Source: Methylotenera sp. (GTDB lineage Bacteria; Pseudomonadota; Gammaproteobacteria; Burkholderiales; Methylophilaceae). Taken from it: DNA of 54,504 bases. The stretch spans positions 1 through 54,504 of the forward strand of contig JAHRYP010000018.1 in assembly GCA_020622105.1 (NCBI GenBank), in the 5' to 3' direction. Positions 34,344-43,491 of the stretch are shown one piece after another. The stretch's first letter is position 1, and each line of letters begins with the position of its first letter. The notes under the pieces were generated by a model. That model searched no databases. It saw nothing but the letters and a program-made list of their open reading frames with translations, and had not been told where the DNA came from. The translations under genes were made by a program, and so were the position numbers.

Positions 34344-35210
34344 ATGACATATAGTATGACTGGCTTCGCTGCATTAGAGCAGCCCATAGAAGGTGCGACG
34401 CTGTTGTTGGAGCTGCGTGCTGTCAATAGCCGTTATCTGGATTTGCATTTTAAACTGGATGAAACGCTAAAGAGCTTTGAGCCGCAGATCAGGGAACTGA
34501 TCGGTGCACAATTAAGCCGGGGCAAAGTTGAATGCAAAGTCAACCTGATTCAGCGCACGCAGTCGGCGCAGGCGCCACAACTGGATGAGCAGATTATGCA
34601 GCAACTGGCAGATATGCAAATAAAAACCCAGCAATTCTTTCCGCAAAGCCGCGCGCTGAGTGTGGCAGATATCTTACGCTGGCCCGGCGTAGTGCAGCAC
34701 GAAGAATTAAGTCACGAATCACTGGCAGAAGATATCAAAAAGCTTGTATCGCAAGGCTTGCATGACCTGACGGCATCGCGTGCGCGCGAAGGTGAAAAGA
34801 TGAAAGCCTTGATTCTGGATAGGCTGGTGCAGATTGAAGCGCTGGTAGCCAAAGTAAAACCACTTCTGCCACAACTTAATAAAGAGTATCAGGCCAAGCT
34901 GGAACTTAAATTGCAGGAAACGATTAAAACCGTAGATCAGGAGCGAATCGCACAGGAGTTGGTGCTGTTTGCACAGCGCATTGATGTGGATGAGGAGCTC
35001 AGTCGACTGACTGCACACGTTTCAGAAGTAAAGCGTATTTTGAATGCCGATGCGCCTGCCGGAAAACGTCTGGACTTTCTGATGCAAGAACTTAACCGTG
35101 AGGCCAATACGCTAGGATCAAAATCAGTATCGGTGCATACAACGCAGGTATCAATGGAACTGAAAGTGCTTATCGAGCAGATGCGCGAGCAGATTCAGAA
35201 TATTGAATAG
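34344..35210 (+). CDS. yicC: YicC-family endoribonuclease
   Basis: The 288-residue protein begins MTYSMTGFAALEQP and has the central SRAREGEKMKALILDRL and the C-terminal GKRLDFLMQELNREANTLGSKS, all YicC hallmarks. YicC proteins are endoribonucleases; E. coli YicC has been linked to turnover of the RyhB small RNA. In many proteobacteria yicC lies just before gmk. Here a pilin gene on the other strand has come between them. Confidence 0.93.
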   Translation: MTYSMTGFAALEQPIEGATLLLELRAVNSRYLDLHFKLDETLKSFEPQIRELIGAQLSRGKVECKVNLIQRTQSAQAPQLDEQIMQQLADMQIKTQQFFPQSRALSVADILRWPGVVQHEELSHESLAEDIKKLVSQGLHDLTASRAREGEKMKALILDRLVQIEALVAKVKPLLPQLNKEYQAKLELKLQETIKTVDQERIAQELVLFAQRIDVDEELSRLTAHVSEVKRILNADAPAGKRLDFLMQELNREANTLGSKSVSVHTTQVSMELKVLIEQMREQIQNIE

Positions 35211-35305
35211 CAAGCGTATGGCTTATTATGATTGTCCTCTAAGTTAGCTAATATACTTTTTTTAGGCACTTCAACTGGATTGGCGCTGGACTTTTTGATA
35301 AAGCG

Positions 35306-35686
35306 CTAGCACGTTTTGCTAAGGCGCCAGCATTTATTGCTAGGGCCTAAAGGATGGGAGAGCGTTTTACGCTCTCCGTTAGCGTTCAGGCTGTAGCTAT
35401 AGTTAGCTACGTCTCCCAGTCCGTTAGCAGTTATGGTGAAGTTGTTAGTGGTTGCATTACACTCATAGCTGAAATGTTTACTGCTCCAGCTAGGCTTGTC
35501 GCATTCATAAGTGTTTGTGATGCTAAGATTTATCTCCATTGCATTGCCGGTTGATCTCATCGCGGTCATTGCTTCTGTCAGTTTTGCATTTATAGCGTAA
35601 TCAGAATATGCAGGTATAGCGATTGAAGCAATAATGCCTATTATTAATACGACAATCATTAATTCTATTAATGTATATCCCTTCAT
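35306..35686 (-). CDS. Type IV pilin-like protein (orphan)
   Basis: The 126-residue product has a type III prepilin signal: a very short leader MKG, then [27 protein letters not shown] (cleavage after Gly3, Glu at mature position 5). The hydrophobic N-terminal helix drives pilus assembly. The globular part has four cysteines ([21 protein letters not shown]) that could make one or two disulfides, like PilA/PilE-type pilins. Mature position 1 is Tyr instead of the usual Phe. No other pilus gene is nearby, and it interrupts the usual yicC-gmk neighbourhood on the opposite strand, so it may be an insertion. Confidence 0.9.
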   Translation of the reverse strand: MKGYTLIELMIVVLIIGIIASIAIPAYSDYAINAKLTEAMTAMRSTGNAMEINLSITNTYECDKPSWSSKHFSYECNATTNNFTITANGLGDVANYSYSLNANGERKTLSHPLGPSNKCWRLSKTC

Positions 35687-36020
35687 TTTTCATCCCTTAC
35701 TAAGCTGGCTCATGAGCTTCTATCGTGCCTGCTGAACTAAATTTTTCATCTCGCAAGAGCATTTAATCGCAGCAAGCTAGTTACATATTTTTAATATTAA
35801 AAATGATAAAAATTAATATTAATATCATTTTTATCATATGTATCAATAAAATAAAAGAAGTAAAGTGTATTAATCAATGAATAATTTGCTAACAATGTTT
35901 TCTGGCTGATTATTAAGTAGGCGCTGGTTCATAATGTTATTATTGGCAGATGGCGAATGAACCGCTGATTACAGCCGCGGTAGTTCTGTATTTTTGCAAA
36001 TCTAGATTGGTGTTATTGAC
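35687..36020. other. Divergent 334-base AT-rich region, pilin / gmk
   Basis: The gap holds the pilin promoter candidate near its left end and the gmk promoter near its right end. In the middle are two overlapping palindromes: an 18-bp perfect one (ATTTTTAATATTAAAAAT, 35787-35804) and 11-bp perfect arms ATGATAAAAAT/ATTTTTATCAT at 35803-35813 and 35827-35837. No gene is visible. The palindromes look like DNA-binding sites or a DNA curvature element rather than a terminator. Confidence 0.6.
35716..35730 (-). promoter_or_regulatory. Possible sigma-54 promoter of the pilin gene
   Basis: On the minus strand AGGCACGATAGAAGC has GG and GC spaced by ten bases, and GGCACG matches the -24 half of the sigma-54 consensus. 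The -12 half is AAGC rather than TTGC. It lies 30 bases before the pilin ATG, leaving a leader of about 18 bases that includes an AGGG ribosome binding site. Pseudomonas pilA is sigma-54 dependent, which makes this plausible. Confidence 0.4.
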
Positions 36021-36632
36021 ATGACTGCAGGTAATCTTTTTATTATTTCAGCGCCCTCAGGTGCGGGAAAAACCAGCCTGATCAAGGCTTTACTAGCTGA
36101 TGACAAAAATGTAACGCTTTCCATCTCACACACAACGCGCAACCCCAGGCCGGGTGAAGAAAATGGCGTTGATTACCACTTTGTAGATGAACCTACCTTT
36201 TTGTTGATGCTGGGCGAGGCGCAGTTTCTGGAAAGTGCGCATGTGCATGGTGCCCGCTACGGCACCTCGCAATGTGCGGTAGATGCCCCATTAAAAGCTG
36301 GACAAGACGTTATTCTGGAAATTGACTGGCAAGGTGCGCAGCAGGTACGGCATTTGTATCCGGAGGCAATCAGCATATTTGTGCTGCCGCCCTCCATAGA
36401 AACACTGGAACTGCGCCTGAATAGCAGAGGTCAGGATAGTCAGGAGACAATCGCAAAGCGGGTGGCTGCGGCGCGTGAGGAAATGAGCCACGTAGGGGAG
36501 TTCGATTATGTTACAATTAACCATTATTTTGAAGAAGCACTGCAGGATATCCGCGCGGTCATTCGTTCGCGCCGGCTTGTAGCCGCCAAACAGCTGCAGC
36601 GCTATGCTGCGCTGATCGAAACACTTACTTAG
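36021..36632 (+). CDS. gmk: Guanylate kinase
   Basis: Gmk phosphorylates GMP to GDP with ATP. The 203-residue length is normal. The P-loop FIISAPSGAGKTSLIKALL is at residues 7-25, followed by SISHTTRNPRPGEENGVDYHF with the GMP-binding residues and VILEIDWQGAQQVR. It is followed after 47 bases by rpoZ and then spoT, the same order as in E. coli. Confidence 0.97.
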   Translation: MTAGNLFIISAPSGAGKTSLIKALLADDKNVTLSISHTTRNPRPGEENGVDYHFVDEPTFLLMLGEAQFLESAHVHGARYGTSQCAVDAPLKAGQDVILEIDWQGAQQVRHLYPEAISIFVLPPSIETLELRLNSRGQDSQETIAKRVAAAREEMSHVGEFDYVTINHYFEEALQDIRAVIRSRRLVAAKQLQRYAALIETLT

Positions 36633-36679
36633 TTAGCACTCGTTAAGCGTTTTTAATTAAACAATAGGAATATATCAAT

Positions 36680-36892
36680 ATGGCACGTATTACAGTAGAT
36701 GATTGTTTGGAAAAAATCCCTAACCGTTTTGAATTAACTTTGGTTGCCGCTTACCGCGCACGTCAATTGCATAACGGTGCAGAACCGTTAGTCAATGTGC
36801 AAAACTCACGTGATAAAACAACAGTGATTGCATTGCGTGAAATTGCTGCCGGTAAAATAGGCGTTGAAGTTTTAGCGCGCATCAACCCTTAA
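36680..36892 (+). CDS. rpoZ: RNA polymerase omega subunit
   Basis: The 70-residue protein [20 protein letters not shown] has the omega signature [17 protein letters not shown] and [16 protein letters not shown]. Omega helps RNA polymerase assembly and forms part of a ppGpp binding site. It lies directly before spoT, although a MITE-like repeat has been inserted between the two. An AATAGGAAT ribosome binding site precedes the start. Confidence 0.96.
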   Translation: MARITVDDCLEKIPNRFELTLVAAYRARQLHNGAEPLVNVQNSRDKTTVIALREIAAGKIGVEVLARINP

Positions 36893-36911
36893 GTCTCAGG
36901 TGTGCTGCTAA

Positions 36912-37054
36912 GGAAACGCTGATTAAATGGCTACGCGGGCGAATTGCTGCGTTGCGCGGTACTCGCAACCTCGCTGTATATTGCATACTATCTCGGTTGC
37001 TGCGTTCCGTGCGCCTTGTACTTCATCCCGCTCGCTCAATTAATCAGTGTTTCC
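36912..37054. mobile_element. MITE-like repeat with 15-bp terminal inverted repeats
   Basis: GGAAACGCTGATTAA (36912-36926) and TTAATCAGTGTTTCC (37040-37054) are inverted repeats with one mismatch, enclosing 143 bases in total. The arms extend loosely to CGCGGGC/GAGCGGG. Inside are a direct repeat TTGCTGCGTT (36944-36953 and 36997-37006) and a GCAACC/GGTTGC stem (36965-36970, 36995-37000). There is no coding capacity. I see no clear target-site duplication. The shape is that of a non-autonomous miniature element sitting between rpoZ and spoT. Confidence 0.65.
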
Positions 37055-37098
37055 CTCAACATCAGCTAGCAAATTAACAGTTCTGGTAGTGAAGCGCC

Positions 37099-39339
37099 AT
37101 GCCAAAAACCGCACAAAATCTTAAAGCGGAATTATCAAAAATAAGTTCGGCTCCCTTGCTGCCTGCGGACAGCGAGGGTTCAGCCTTAAGTCTTCGACTC
37201 AAGCAATATTTCAAACCACAGGATATAGAACAGGTATTTGAAGGCTATCGTTATGCCGACAAAGCCCATGAGGGTGTCGTGCGTAAAACCGGTGAGCCAT
37301 ATATCACGCATCCGGTTTCGGTCGCTTGCATACTGGCCGATCTGCATATGGACGTACCGACGATTCTGGCGGCGCTGCTGCATGATGTGGTGGAAGATAC
37401 GCATATCACCACAATGGACATCAAGGAAAAATTCGGTCTGCAGGTTGCCGAGCTTGTGGACGGTGTGACCAAGCTTGATAAGATTGAGTTTCAAAGTGCC
37501 AGCGAAGCGCAGGCCGAGAATTTCCGCAAGATGCTGCTCGCAATGTCGCAGGATGTGCGGGTGATTCTGGTGAAACTGGCTGACCGTTTGCATAATATGC
37601 AAACTTTGGAAGCCATGCGGCCGGAAAAGCAGAAGCTGATTGCTAAAGAAACGCTGGATATCTATGCGCCGATTGCGAATCGACTAGGCTTGAACTCAGT
37701 CTATCAGGCGCTGGAAGATCTAAGTTTTCAGTATCTGCACCCGATGCGTTTTAACGCAATTTCAAAAGCGGTCATGGCAGCGCGCGGTAACCGCAAGGAA
37801 GTCATCAGTAAAGTTCTGGAGTCTATTCAGCACCAGCTCAAAGTGTTTCATGTAGAGGCTGAAGTTACCGGACGCGAAAAACATCTCTACAGTATCTATA
37901 AAAAAATGACGCGTCAGGCAACGCCGTTTTCACAGGTTTATGATATCTACGGTTTTCGTATCATTGTCAAAGATCTGCCGAACTGCTATCTGGCATTAGG
38001 CGCGCTCCATGCGCTGTACAAGCCTATCCCTAGCAAGTTTAAAGACTACATCGCAATTCCTAAGGCCAATGGCTATCAGTCATTGCATACCACACTGTTA
38101 GGTCCGTTCGGCACACCGATTGAAGTGCAGATTCGCAGCGCAGAAATGCACAATATTGCAGATGCCGGCGTGGCAGCGCACTGGCTATATAAATCAAGTG
38201 ACGCACAATTGACAGTATTGCAGCAGCAAACGCATCAATGGCTGCAACGCTTGCTTGATATTCAGAGTGAGAGCTCAGATTCTCTAGACTTCCTGGAACA
38301 CTTGAAAGTTGATCTGTTTCCGGATGAAGTGTATGTATTTACGCCTAAAGGCACCATTCTGGCGTTACCTAAGCGCGCGACTGCGGTGGACTTTGCCTAT
38401 GCGGTGCATTCGGATATTGGCAACAGTTGTGTCGCCGTGCGTATTAACCATGAATTGGCGCCATTGCGTACCGAGCTGAAAAACGGTGATCACGTTGAAA
38501 TTATTACCGGGTCACTCGCCAAACCGAATCCTGCCTGGTTGAATTATGTAGTGACTGGGCGCGCCCGCGCGCATATCCGCCATTTCCTGAAATCCCAGCA
38601 ATCCAGTGAAGCGGCGCAGATTGGTGAGCGCATGCTTAATCAGGCTTTGCGTGCTTTGCATGTTGATCCCAAGCAGATTTCTGATGAGAACTGGCAAAAA
38701 CTGATGCGTGATTATGGCGTTATCACAAAATCAGAGATTCTGTCAGAGATTGGCCTCGGCAAGCGTCAGAATGTCATGGTGGCGCATCAGTTACTAGCAA
38801 CCACAGATGGTCATGTGGAGAAACACACCAAGCTACCCGCTAACGCATTGGATACAATCACGGTGCGTGGCACCGAGGGTATGGCAGTGATGTTTGCTCC
38901 TTGCTGCCATCCGATTCCGGGCGATCCGATTTTAGGCTTTATTAATAAAGACAAAGGTCTGGTCATTCATACGCATGATTGTCCTAGTGTGCGCAAATTT
39001 AAACTGGATCCTGATAAATGGCTGGATGTAGAGTGGGAGCCGGAAAGTACGCGCCTGTTCAAAACCAACCTGAATCTCACCGTTGCCAACCAGCCCGGCA
39101 TGCTGGCAAAAATTGCAGCCGGTATTGCCGATGCTAATTCCAATATTGATAATGTCAGTGTAGAAGAGTCCGATGGTAGCGCTTACGCGAACCTGTATTT
39201 CACAGTACAGGTGAAAAACCGTGTGCATCTGGCAGAGTTGATGCGCGGTTTGCGTAAAATACCTGATGTGGTGCGGATTAATCGTACCAAGAGCAGTGTG
39301 AATGGAAAATCTGGAACCACCAAGGTTAACTTGCAGTAA
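37099..39339 (+). CDS. spoT: Bifunctional (p)ppGpp synthetase/hydrolase
   Basis: The 746-residue RSH protein has an intact hydrolase HD domain (HEGVVRKTGEPYITHPVSVA, LLHDVVEDTHIT, residues about 52-105), synthetase domain (YDIYGFRIIV, FKDYIAIPKANGYQSLHTT), TGS domain (VYVFTPKGTILALP near 413) and a C-terminal ACT domain. Both catalytic centres appear intact, so it both makes and degrades ppGpp. The gmk-rpoZ-spoT order is conserved, but the repeat at 36912-37054 lies just upstream and could alter its transcription. Confidence 0.97.
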   Translation: MPKTAQNLKAELSKISSAPLLPADSEGSALSLRLKQYFKPQDIEQVFEGYRYADKAHEGVVRKTGEPYITHPVSVACILADLHMDVPTILAALLHDVVEDTHITTMDIKEKFGLQVAELVDGVTKLDKIEFQSASEAQAENFRKMLLAMSQDVRVILVKLADRLHNMQTLEAMRPEKQKLIAKETLDIYAPIANRLGLNSVYQALEDLSFQYLHPMRFNAISKAVMAARGNRKEVISKVLESIQHQLKVFHVEAEVTGREKHLYSIYKKMTRQATPFSQVYDIYGFRIIVKDLPNCYLALGALHALYKPIPSKFKDYIAIPKANGYQSLHTTLLGPFGTPIEVQIRSAEMHNIADAGVAAHWLYKSSDAQLTVLQQQTHQWLQRLLDIQSESSDSLDFLEHLKVDLFPDEVYVFTPKGTILALPKRATAVDFAYAVHSDIGNSCVAVRINHELAPLRTELKNGDHVEIITGSLAKPNPAWLNYVVTGRARAHIRHFLKSQQSSEAAQIGERMLNQALRALHVDPKQISDENWQKLMRDYGVITKSEILSEIGLGKRQNVMVAHQLLATTDGHVEKHTKLPANALDTITVRGTEGMAVMFAPCCHPIPGDPILGFINKDKGLVIHTHDCPSVRKFKLDPDKWLDVEWEPESTRLFKTNLNLTVANQPGMLAKIAAGIADANSNIDNVSVEESDGSAYANLYFTVQVKNRVHLAELMRGLRKIPDVVRINRTKSSVNGKSGTTKVNLQ

Positions 39340-39384
39340 TCCACTCGCAAAAAATTAATTTTTAACAAAGTAACAATATTCATC

Positions 39385-39777
39385 ATGACAACTCAATCAA
39401 ATTCAAAACAAATTATTCAAACACAAGGCGCACCAGCAGCGATCGGCACCTATTCACAAGCAGTGAAAGTGGGTAATACCGTATATTTGTCAGGCCAGAT
39501 CGGTTTAGATCCGGCAACCATGCAAATGGTAGAGGGTATCGAAGCACAGGTACATCGTGTGTTCACTAACCTTAAAGCGGTTGCTGAAGCAGCTGGCGGT
39601 AGTTTGGGTGATGTAGTTAAGCTGAACATCTTCTTAACAGATTTATCACATTTCACCTTGGTGAATACTATTATGGCTGAGTATTTCAGCCAGCCTTACC
39701 CGGCACGTGCTGCGGTAGGCGTTGCTTCATTGCCGCGCGGTGCGCTGGTTGAAGCAGATGGCGTGATTGTTTTGTAG
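39385..39777 (+). CDS. ridA: Enamine/imine deaminase RidA
   Basis: The 130-residue protein belongs to the YjgF/YER057c/UK114 family. Motifs are [41 protein letters not shown] and [19 protein letters not shown], with the conserved arginine and glutamate of the RidA active site. RidA hydrolyses 2-aminoacrylate and similar reactive enamines made by PLP enzymes. It follows spoT by 45 bases and is probably cotranscribed. Confidence 0.95.
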   Translation: MTTQSNSKQIIQTQGAPAAIGTYSQAVKVGNTVYLSGQIGLDPATMQMVEGIEAQVHRVFTNLKAVAEAAGGSLGDVVKLNIFLTDLSHFTLVNTIMAEYFSQPYPARAAVGVASLPRGALVEADGVIVL

Positions 39778-39864
39778 TTTTATGAGAGCATAGGTAGTTA
39801 TTAACAATTTTTAACTTTGCTGCTAACCTCATACATATGTTTGGGCTGAAGGTCTTTATTTAGA

Positions 39865-41904
39865 ATGCGTCAGCTGACTGAAATCAAGGCTTTCAGCAAG
39901 CCCCTCATCACCAATCTGGCCAAGCTGGGTATCTCCAATTTACATGCACTGCTGCTGCATTTACCACTGCGCTATATAGACGAAACCCATATCACCGCTA
40001 TCCGTGACTTGCGGGCTGGAGAAGCCGCACAGGTAGAAGGCGAGATTGTGCATGCGGAGGTGACTTACAAACCGCGTAAAGCGCTGATAGCGAAATTGGA
40101 AGACGCGAGCGGGCAGCTGACGTTGCGCTTTTTAAATTTTTATCCTAGCCAGATAGCAGCGCTTAAAGTGGGCGCCAAGCTGCGCGTTTACGGAGAAGTA
40201 CGCAGTGGATTCTTCGGTTACGAGATGGTGCATCCAACTACTAAAGCTGTCGGCCTGAAAACCGAGGTGGCAGAAACCTTGACGCCGGTATATCCTACGG
40301 TTGCCGGGCTAACGCAGCCCAGCTTGCGCAAAGCGATAGGCATTGCGCTTGCGCAAAACTGCATGGCTGAAACACTACCAGCCAATATATATCAGACCAT
40401 GCATCTGCCGAGCTTTGCTGACAGTTTAAAAGCATTGCACCATCCACCGCCGGAGTCGGATTTACAGGCGTTAGAGAATAAAGAAAGCCTGCACTGGCGC
40501 CGACTGGCTTTTGATGAATTGCTGGCGCAGCAGCTGTCCATGCGTAAGCACTATGCACGGCGACGCAGTATAAGTGCGCCACAGTTCAGTCGATCCAAGC
40601 GTTTGGTCTCGGCATTATTAAAATCGTTACCGTTTGCACTCACCCACGCACAGCAGAAAGTGGCGGTGGAAATTGAGCAGGATTTAACCCTGCCGCACCC
40701 GATGCAAAGGCTGCTGCAGGGAGATGTTGGCAGCGGTAAAACTATCGTTGCCTGCATGGCTGCACTGCAGGCTGTAGAAAACAAGTGGCAAGTGGCGCTC
40801 ATGGCACCCACCGAGATTCTGGCCGAGCAGCATTACCGCAAAATGCTTATCTGGCTTACCCCGTTAAATATCCAGATTACATGGTTAACCGGCAGTCAAA
40901 CCAAAAAAGAACGTGAAGCAGCGCTGGCAAGCATTGCTGATGGCAGTGCGCAGTTCGTGGTTGGTACACATGCCTTATTCCAGGAAGCAGTCAAGTTCAA
41001 GAATCTGGGTTTGGCTATCATTGACGAGCAGCACCGCTTTGGCGTGCATCAGCGTCTGGCACTAAGGCAAAAAGGCCAGCCGGAGCCGCACCAGCTTATG
41101 ATGAGTGCAACACCAATCCCGCGCACGCTATCCATGAGCTATTACGCTGACCTGGATGTTTCCGTGATTGATGAGCTGCCACCTGGGCGCACGCCTATCG
41201 TCACTAAATTAATTTCTGATAGCAGACGTGATGAAATATTGCAGCGCGTGCGAGAGGCCTGTTTGCAGGGCAATCAAGCGTATTGGGTGTGCCCTTTGAT
41301 TGAAGAATCCGAGGCTTTGCAACTGGCAACCGCGAACGATACTTTTGCCTTGATGCAGAATGCCTTCCCGGAACTGAAACTAGGCTTGGTACATGGGCGT
41401 ATGAAGCCAGCCGAAAAGCAGGCAGTCATGGCGGCATTTAGTGCGGGTGAGTTGCAGTTGCTGGTGGCAACTACAGTGATTGAAGTAGGGGTCGATGTGC
41501 CCAATGCCAGTTTAATGGTGATTGAGCACGCCGAGCGCATGGGCTTGTCACAGTTGCATCAGTTGCGCGGGCGTGTCGGCCGAGGTGCGGCAAAAAGTAC
41601 CTGTATTCTGTTGTATCAGAACAAGCTTTCAGAAACTGCGCGCGCAAGGCTTAAAGTCATCTATGAAAGTAATGATGGTTTCGCGATTGCGCAGGCTGAT
41701 CTGCAGATACGCGGCCCCGGAGAGCTGCTGGGTGTACGCCAGAGCGGTGTGCCTATGCTGAGAATTGCAGATCTGGAACGTGATGCCGATCTGCTGCAGG
41801 CAGCTAAGGGTATAGCCGATTATTTATTGCAACATTATCCAGCCGAAGTGGATCATCATCTTGATCGATGGATGAGCAGTGCGGGTGATTTGGTCAAAGT
41901 TTAG
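39865..41904 (+). CDS. recG: ATP-dependent DNA helicase RecG
   Basis: RecG remodels stalled replication forks and branched DNA. The 679-residue protein has the N-terminal OB-fold wedge domain (about residues 1-160), Walker A LLQGDVGSGKTIVACMAALQ (286-305), DEQH box AIIDEQHRFGV, MSATPIPRTLSM and the C-terminal motifs VATTVIEVGVDVPNA and QLRGRVGRG. In E. coli recG is also downstream of spoT. There are 87 bases between ridA and this gene. Confidence 0.97.
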   Translation: MRQLTEIKAFSKPLITNLAKLGISNLHALLLHLPLRYIDETHITAIRDLRAGEAAQVEGEIVHAEVTYKPRKALIAKLEDASGQLTLRFLNFYPSQIAALKVGAKLRVYGEVRSGFFGYEMVHPTTKAVGLKTEVAETLTPVYPTVAGLTQPSLRKAIGIALAQNCMAETLPANIYQTMHLPSFADSLKALHHPPPESDLQALENKESLHWRRLAFDELLAQQLSMRKHYARRRSISAPQFSRSKRLVSALLKSLPFALTHAQQKVAVEIEQDLTLPHPMQRLLQGDVGSGKTIVACMAALQAVENKWQVALMAPTEILAEQHYRKMLIWLTPLNIQITWLTGSQTKKEREAALASIADGSAQFVVGTHALFQEAVKFKNLGLAIIDEQHRFGVHQRLALRQKGQPEPHQLMMSATPIPRTLSMSYYADLDVSVIDELPPGRTPIVTKLISDSRRDEILQRVREACLQGNQAYWVCPLIEESEALQLATANDTFALMQNAFPELKLGLVHGRMKPAEKQAVMAAFSAGELQLLVATTVIEVGVDVPNASLMVIEHAERMGLSQLHQLRGRVGRGAAKSTCILLYQNKLSETARARLKVIYESNDGFAIAQADLQIRGPGELLGVRQSGVPMLRIADLERDADLLQAAKGIADYLLQHYPAEVDHHLDRWMSSAGDLVKV

Positions 41905-42016
41905 CGTTATATCGCAATACTGGATTGATATCAGCGTTAACAAATTGGCTGTCTGTATGCATATAAAGCCGCATGTTTAATATGAAGCTTAATGCCGCTA
42001 TGCGATAATTCCTAAT

Positions 42017-42559
42017 GTGAAAATCAATAAAACAATCTCTCCTATGCGGCATCGCTGGCTTAAGCAGCCATTATCTAGCGGGCAATATCATGGCTGGCTG
42101 ATAGAAAAGGGCTCATTAACAGCCAGACTGCAGCAGAAATACGCTGATTTTTATGTTGAAGCGGTGAGTGTGCGCTATCAAAAACCAGCTTTTGAAGAAG
42201 CCGTTTTGCTGCATATGGCTACCAATGACAGTGCACAGATACGTGAAGTGCTTTTATATGGGAATGGTCGGCCAGTGGTATATGCACACAGTGTTTTGCC
42301 GCGTAAAAGCCTGCATGGTGAATGGCGAGGTCTGGGTCGGCTCGGCAATAAACCTTTGGGAGCCGTTTTATTTGCAAGCCCAGAAGTAAAGCGCACGCCA
42401 TTAAGTTATAAAAAACTGACAGTGAATCATACCCTGTATCAGCAGGCCATGCGCTATGTGGCAGGCCAACCCCAGTATTTATGGGCGCGCCGTTCTATAT
42501 TCAGTTTGAACTGCGCTAATATTATGGTGGTTGAGGTTTTTTTGCCTGATCTTATTTAG
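42017..42559 (+). CDS. ubiC: Chorismate pyruvate-lyase
   Basis: UbiC removes pyruvate from chorismate to give 4-hydroxybenzoate, the first step of ubiquinone synthesis. The family is divergent. The 180-residue protein shows REVLLYGNGRPVVYAHSVLP with the active-site Arg, GLGRLGNKPLGAVLF, and the C-terminal VVEVFLPDL with the conserved Glu. The start is GTG at 42017. It precedes ubiA by 43 bases, the same pair as in E. coli. Confidence 0.92.
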   Translation: MKINKTISPMRHRWLKQPLSSGQYHGWLIEKGSLTARLQQKYADFYVEAVSVRYQKPAFEEAVLLHMATNDSAQIREVLLYGNGRPVVYAHSVLPRKSLHGEWRGLGRLGNKPLGAVLFASPEVKRTPLSYKKLTVNHTLYQQAMRYVAGQPQYLWARRSIFSLNCANIMVVEVFLPDLI

Positions 42560-42602
42560 CCCTGAACAGGCTGATTGCTAATTTTAAATACCGATTAATT
42601 TA

Positions 42603-43472
42603 ATGTTCCTGACTACTGCCAGAAAAAAATTTGATGTCTATATCCGTTTAACACGGCTGGATAAGCCCATCGGCATTTTGCTGCTGCTTTGGCCTACGCT
42701 GTGGGCATTGCTGATTGCGGCAAATGGCAGGCCTGACTGGTTTGTTGTACTAATATTTGTTGTAGGCACTGTGCTGATGCGTAGCGCCGGTTGCGTCATG
42801 AATGATGTCGCTGATCATAAATTTGATGGTTATGTTGAGCGCACACAATACAGGCCGTTGCCCAATAAAGAAGCCTCTAGAAAAGAAGCTTATTTATTAG
42901 CAGCGGCATTAAGTCTGCTGGCCTTTGCTTTAGTTAACTTATTGAATCTGCTTACAGTTCAGTTGTCATTCTTAGCATTGTTTCTTGCAATTACTTATCC
43001 GCTTACCAAGCGTTTTTTCGCAATGCCACAGGCTTATTTGGGTATCGCATTCGGTTTTGGTATTCCCATGGCGTTTGCTGCGATCAATAACGAGGTGCCG
43101 ACCGTTGCCTGGCTGCTGTTATTGGCAAACGTGTTCTGGGCAGTTGCCTACGATACCGAGTATGCAATGGTGGATCGTGACGATGATCTGAAAATCGGCA
43201 TACGGTCTTCAGCCATCACTTTCGGACGTTATGACATTGCTGCAGTGATGATGTGTTATGTGGCGACTTTACTATTACTGGCAATAGCCGGCGCACATAT
43301 GCACATGAACGCCTATTATTATGCGGGTCTGATAGCCGCAGCCTTTACTGCGGTTTATCATTATTCTTTGATCAAAAATCGTGATAGAACAAATTGTTTT
43401 AAAGCTTTTTTAGGCAATAACTGGTTTGGGCTGTTTGTGTTTGGCGGCGTGGCGTTAAATTACCTGACGTAA
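42603..43472 (+). CDS. ubiA: 4-hydroxybenzoate polyprenyltransferase
   Basis: UbiA joins a polyprenyl tail to 4-hydroxybenzoate in the inner membrane. The 289-residue protein has about eight to nine membrane segments. The two Asp-rich motifs are visible: NDVADHKFDGYVERTQYRPL near residue 63 and DTEYAMVDRDDDLKIG near 182. It follows ubiC and converges with the fimV-like gene, leaving 19 bases between stop codons and no recognisable terminator. Confidence 0.97.
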   Translation: MFLTTARKKFDVYIRLTRLDKPIGILLLLWPTLWALLIAANGRPDWFVVLIFVVGTVLMRSAGCVMNDVADHKFDGYVERTQYRPLPNKEASRKEAYLLAAALSLLAFALVNLLNLLTVQLSFLALFLAITYPLTKRFFAMPQAYLGIAFGFGIPMAFAAINNEVPTVAWLLLLANVFWAVAYDTEYAMVDRDDDLKIGIRSSAITFGRYDIAAVMMCYVATLLLLAIAGAHMHMNAYYYAGLIAAAFTAVYHYSLIKNRDRTNCFKAFLGNNWFGLFVFGGVALNYLT

Positions 43473-43491
43473 CAATTCTGATTTTGCTAGC

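Noticed and set aside
35283-35306. GCGCT/AGCGC repeat at the pilin gene's 3' end
   Set aside because: Only five base pairs with a T-rich loop; too weak for a terminator call.
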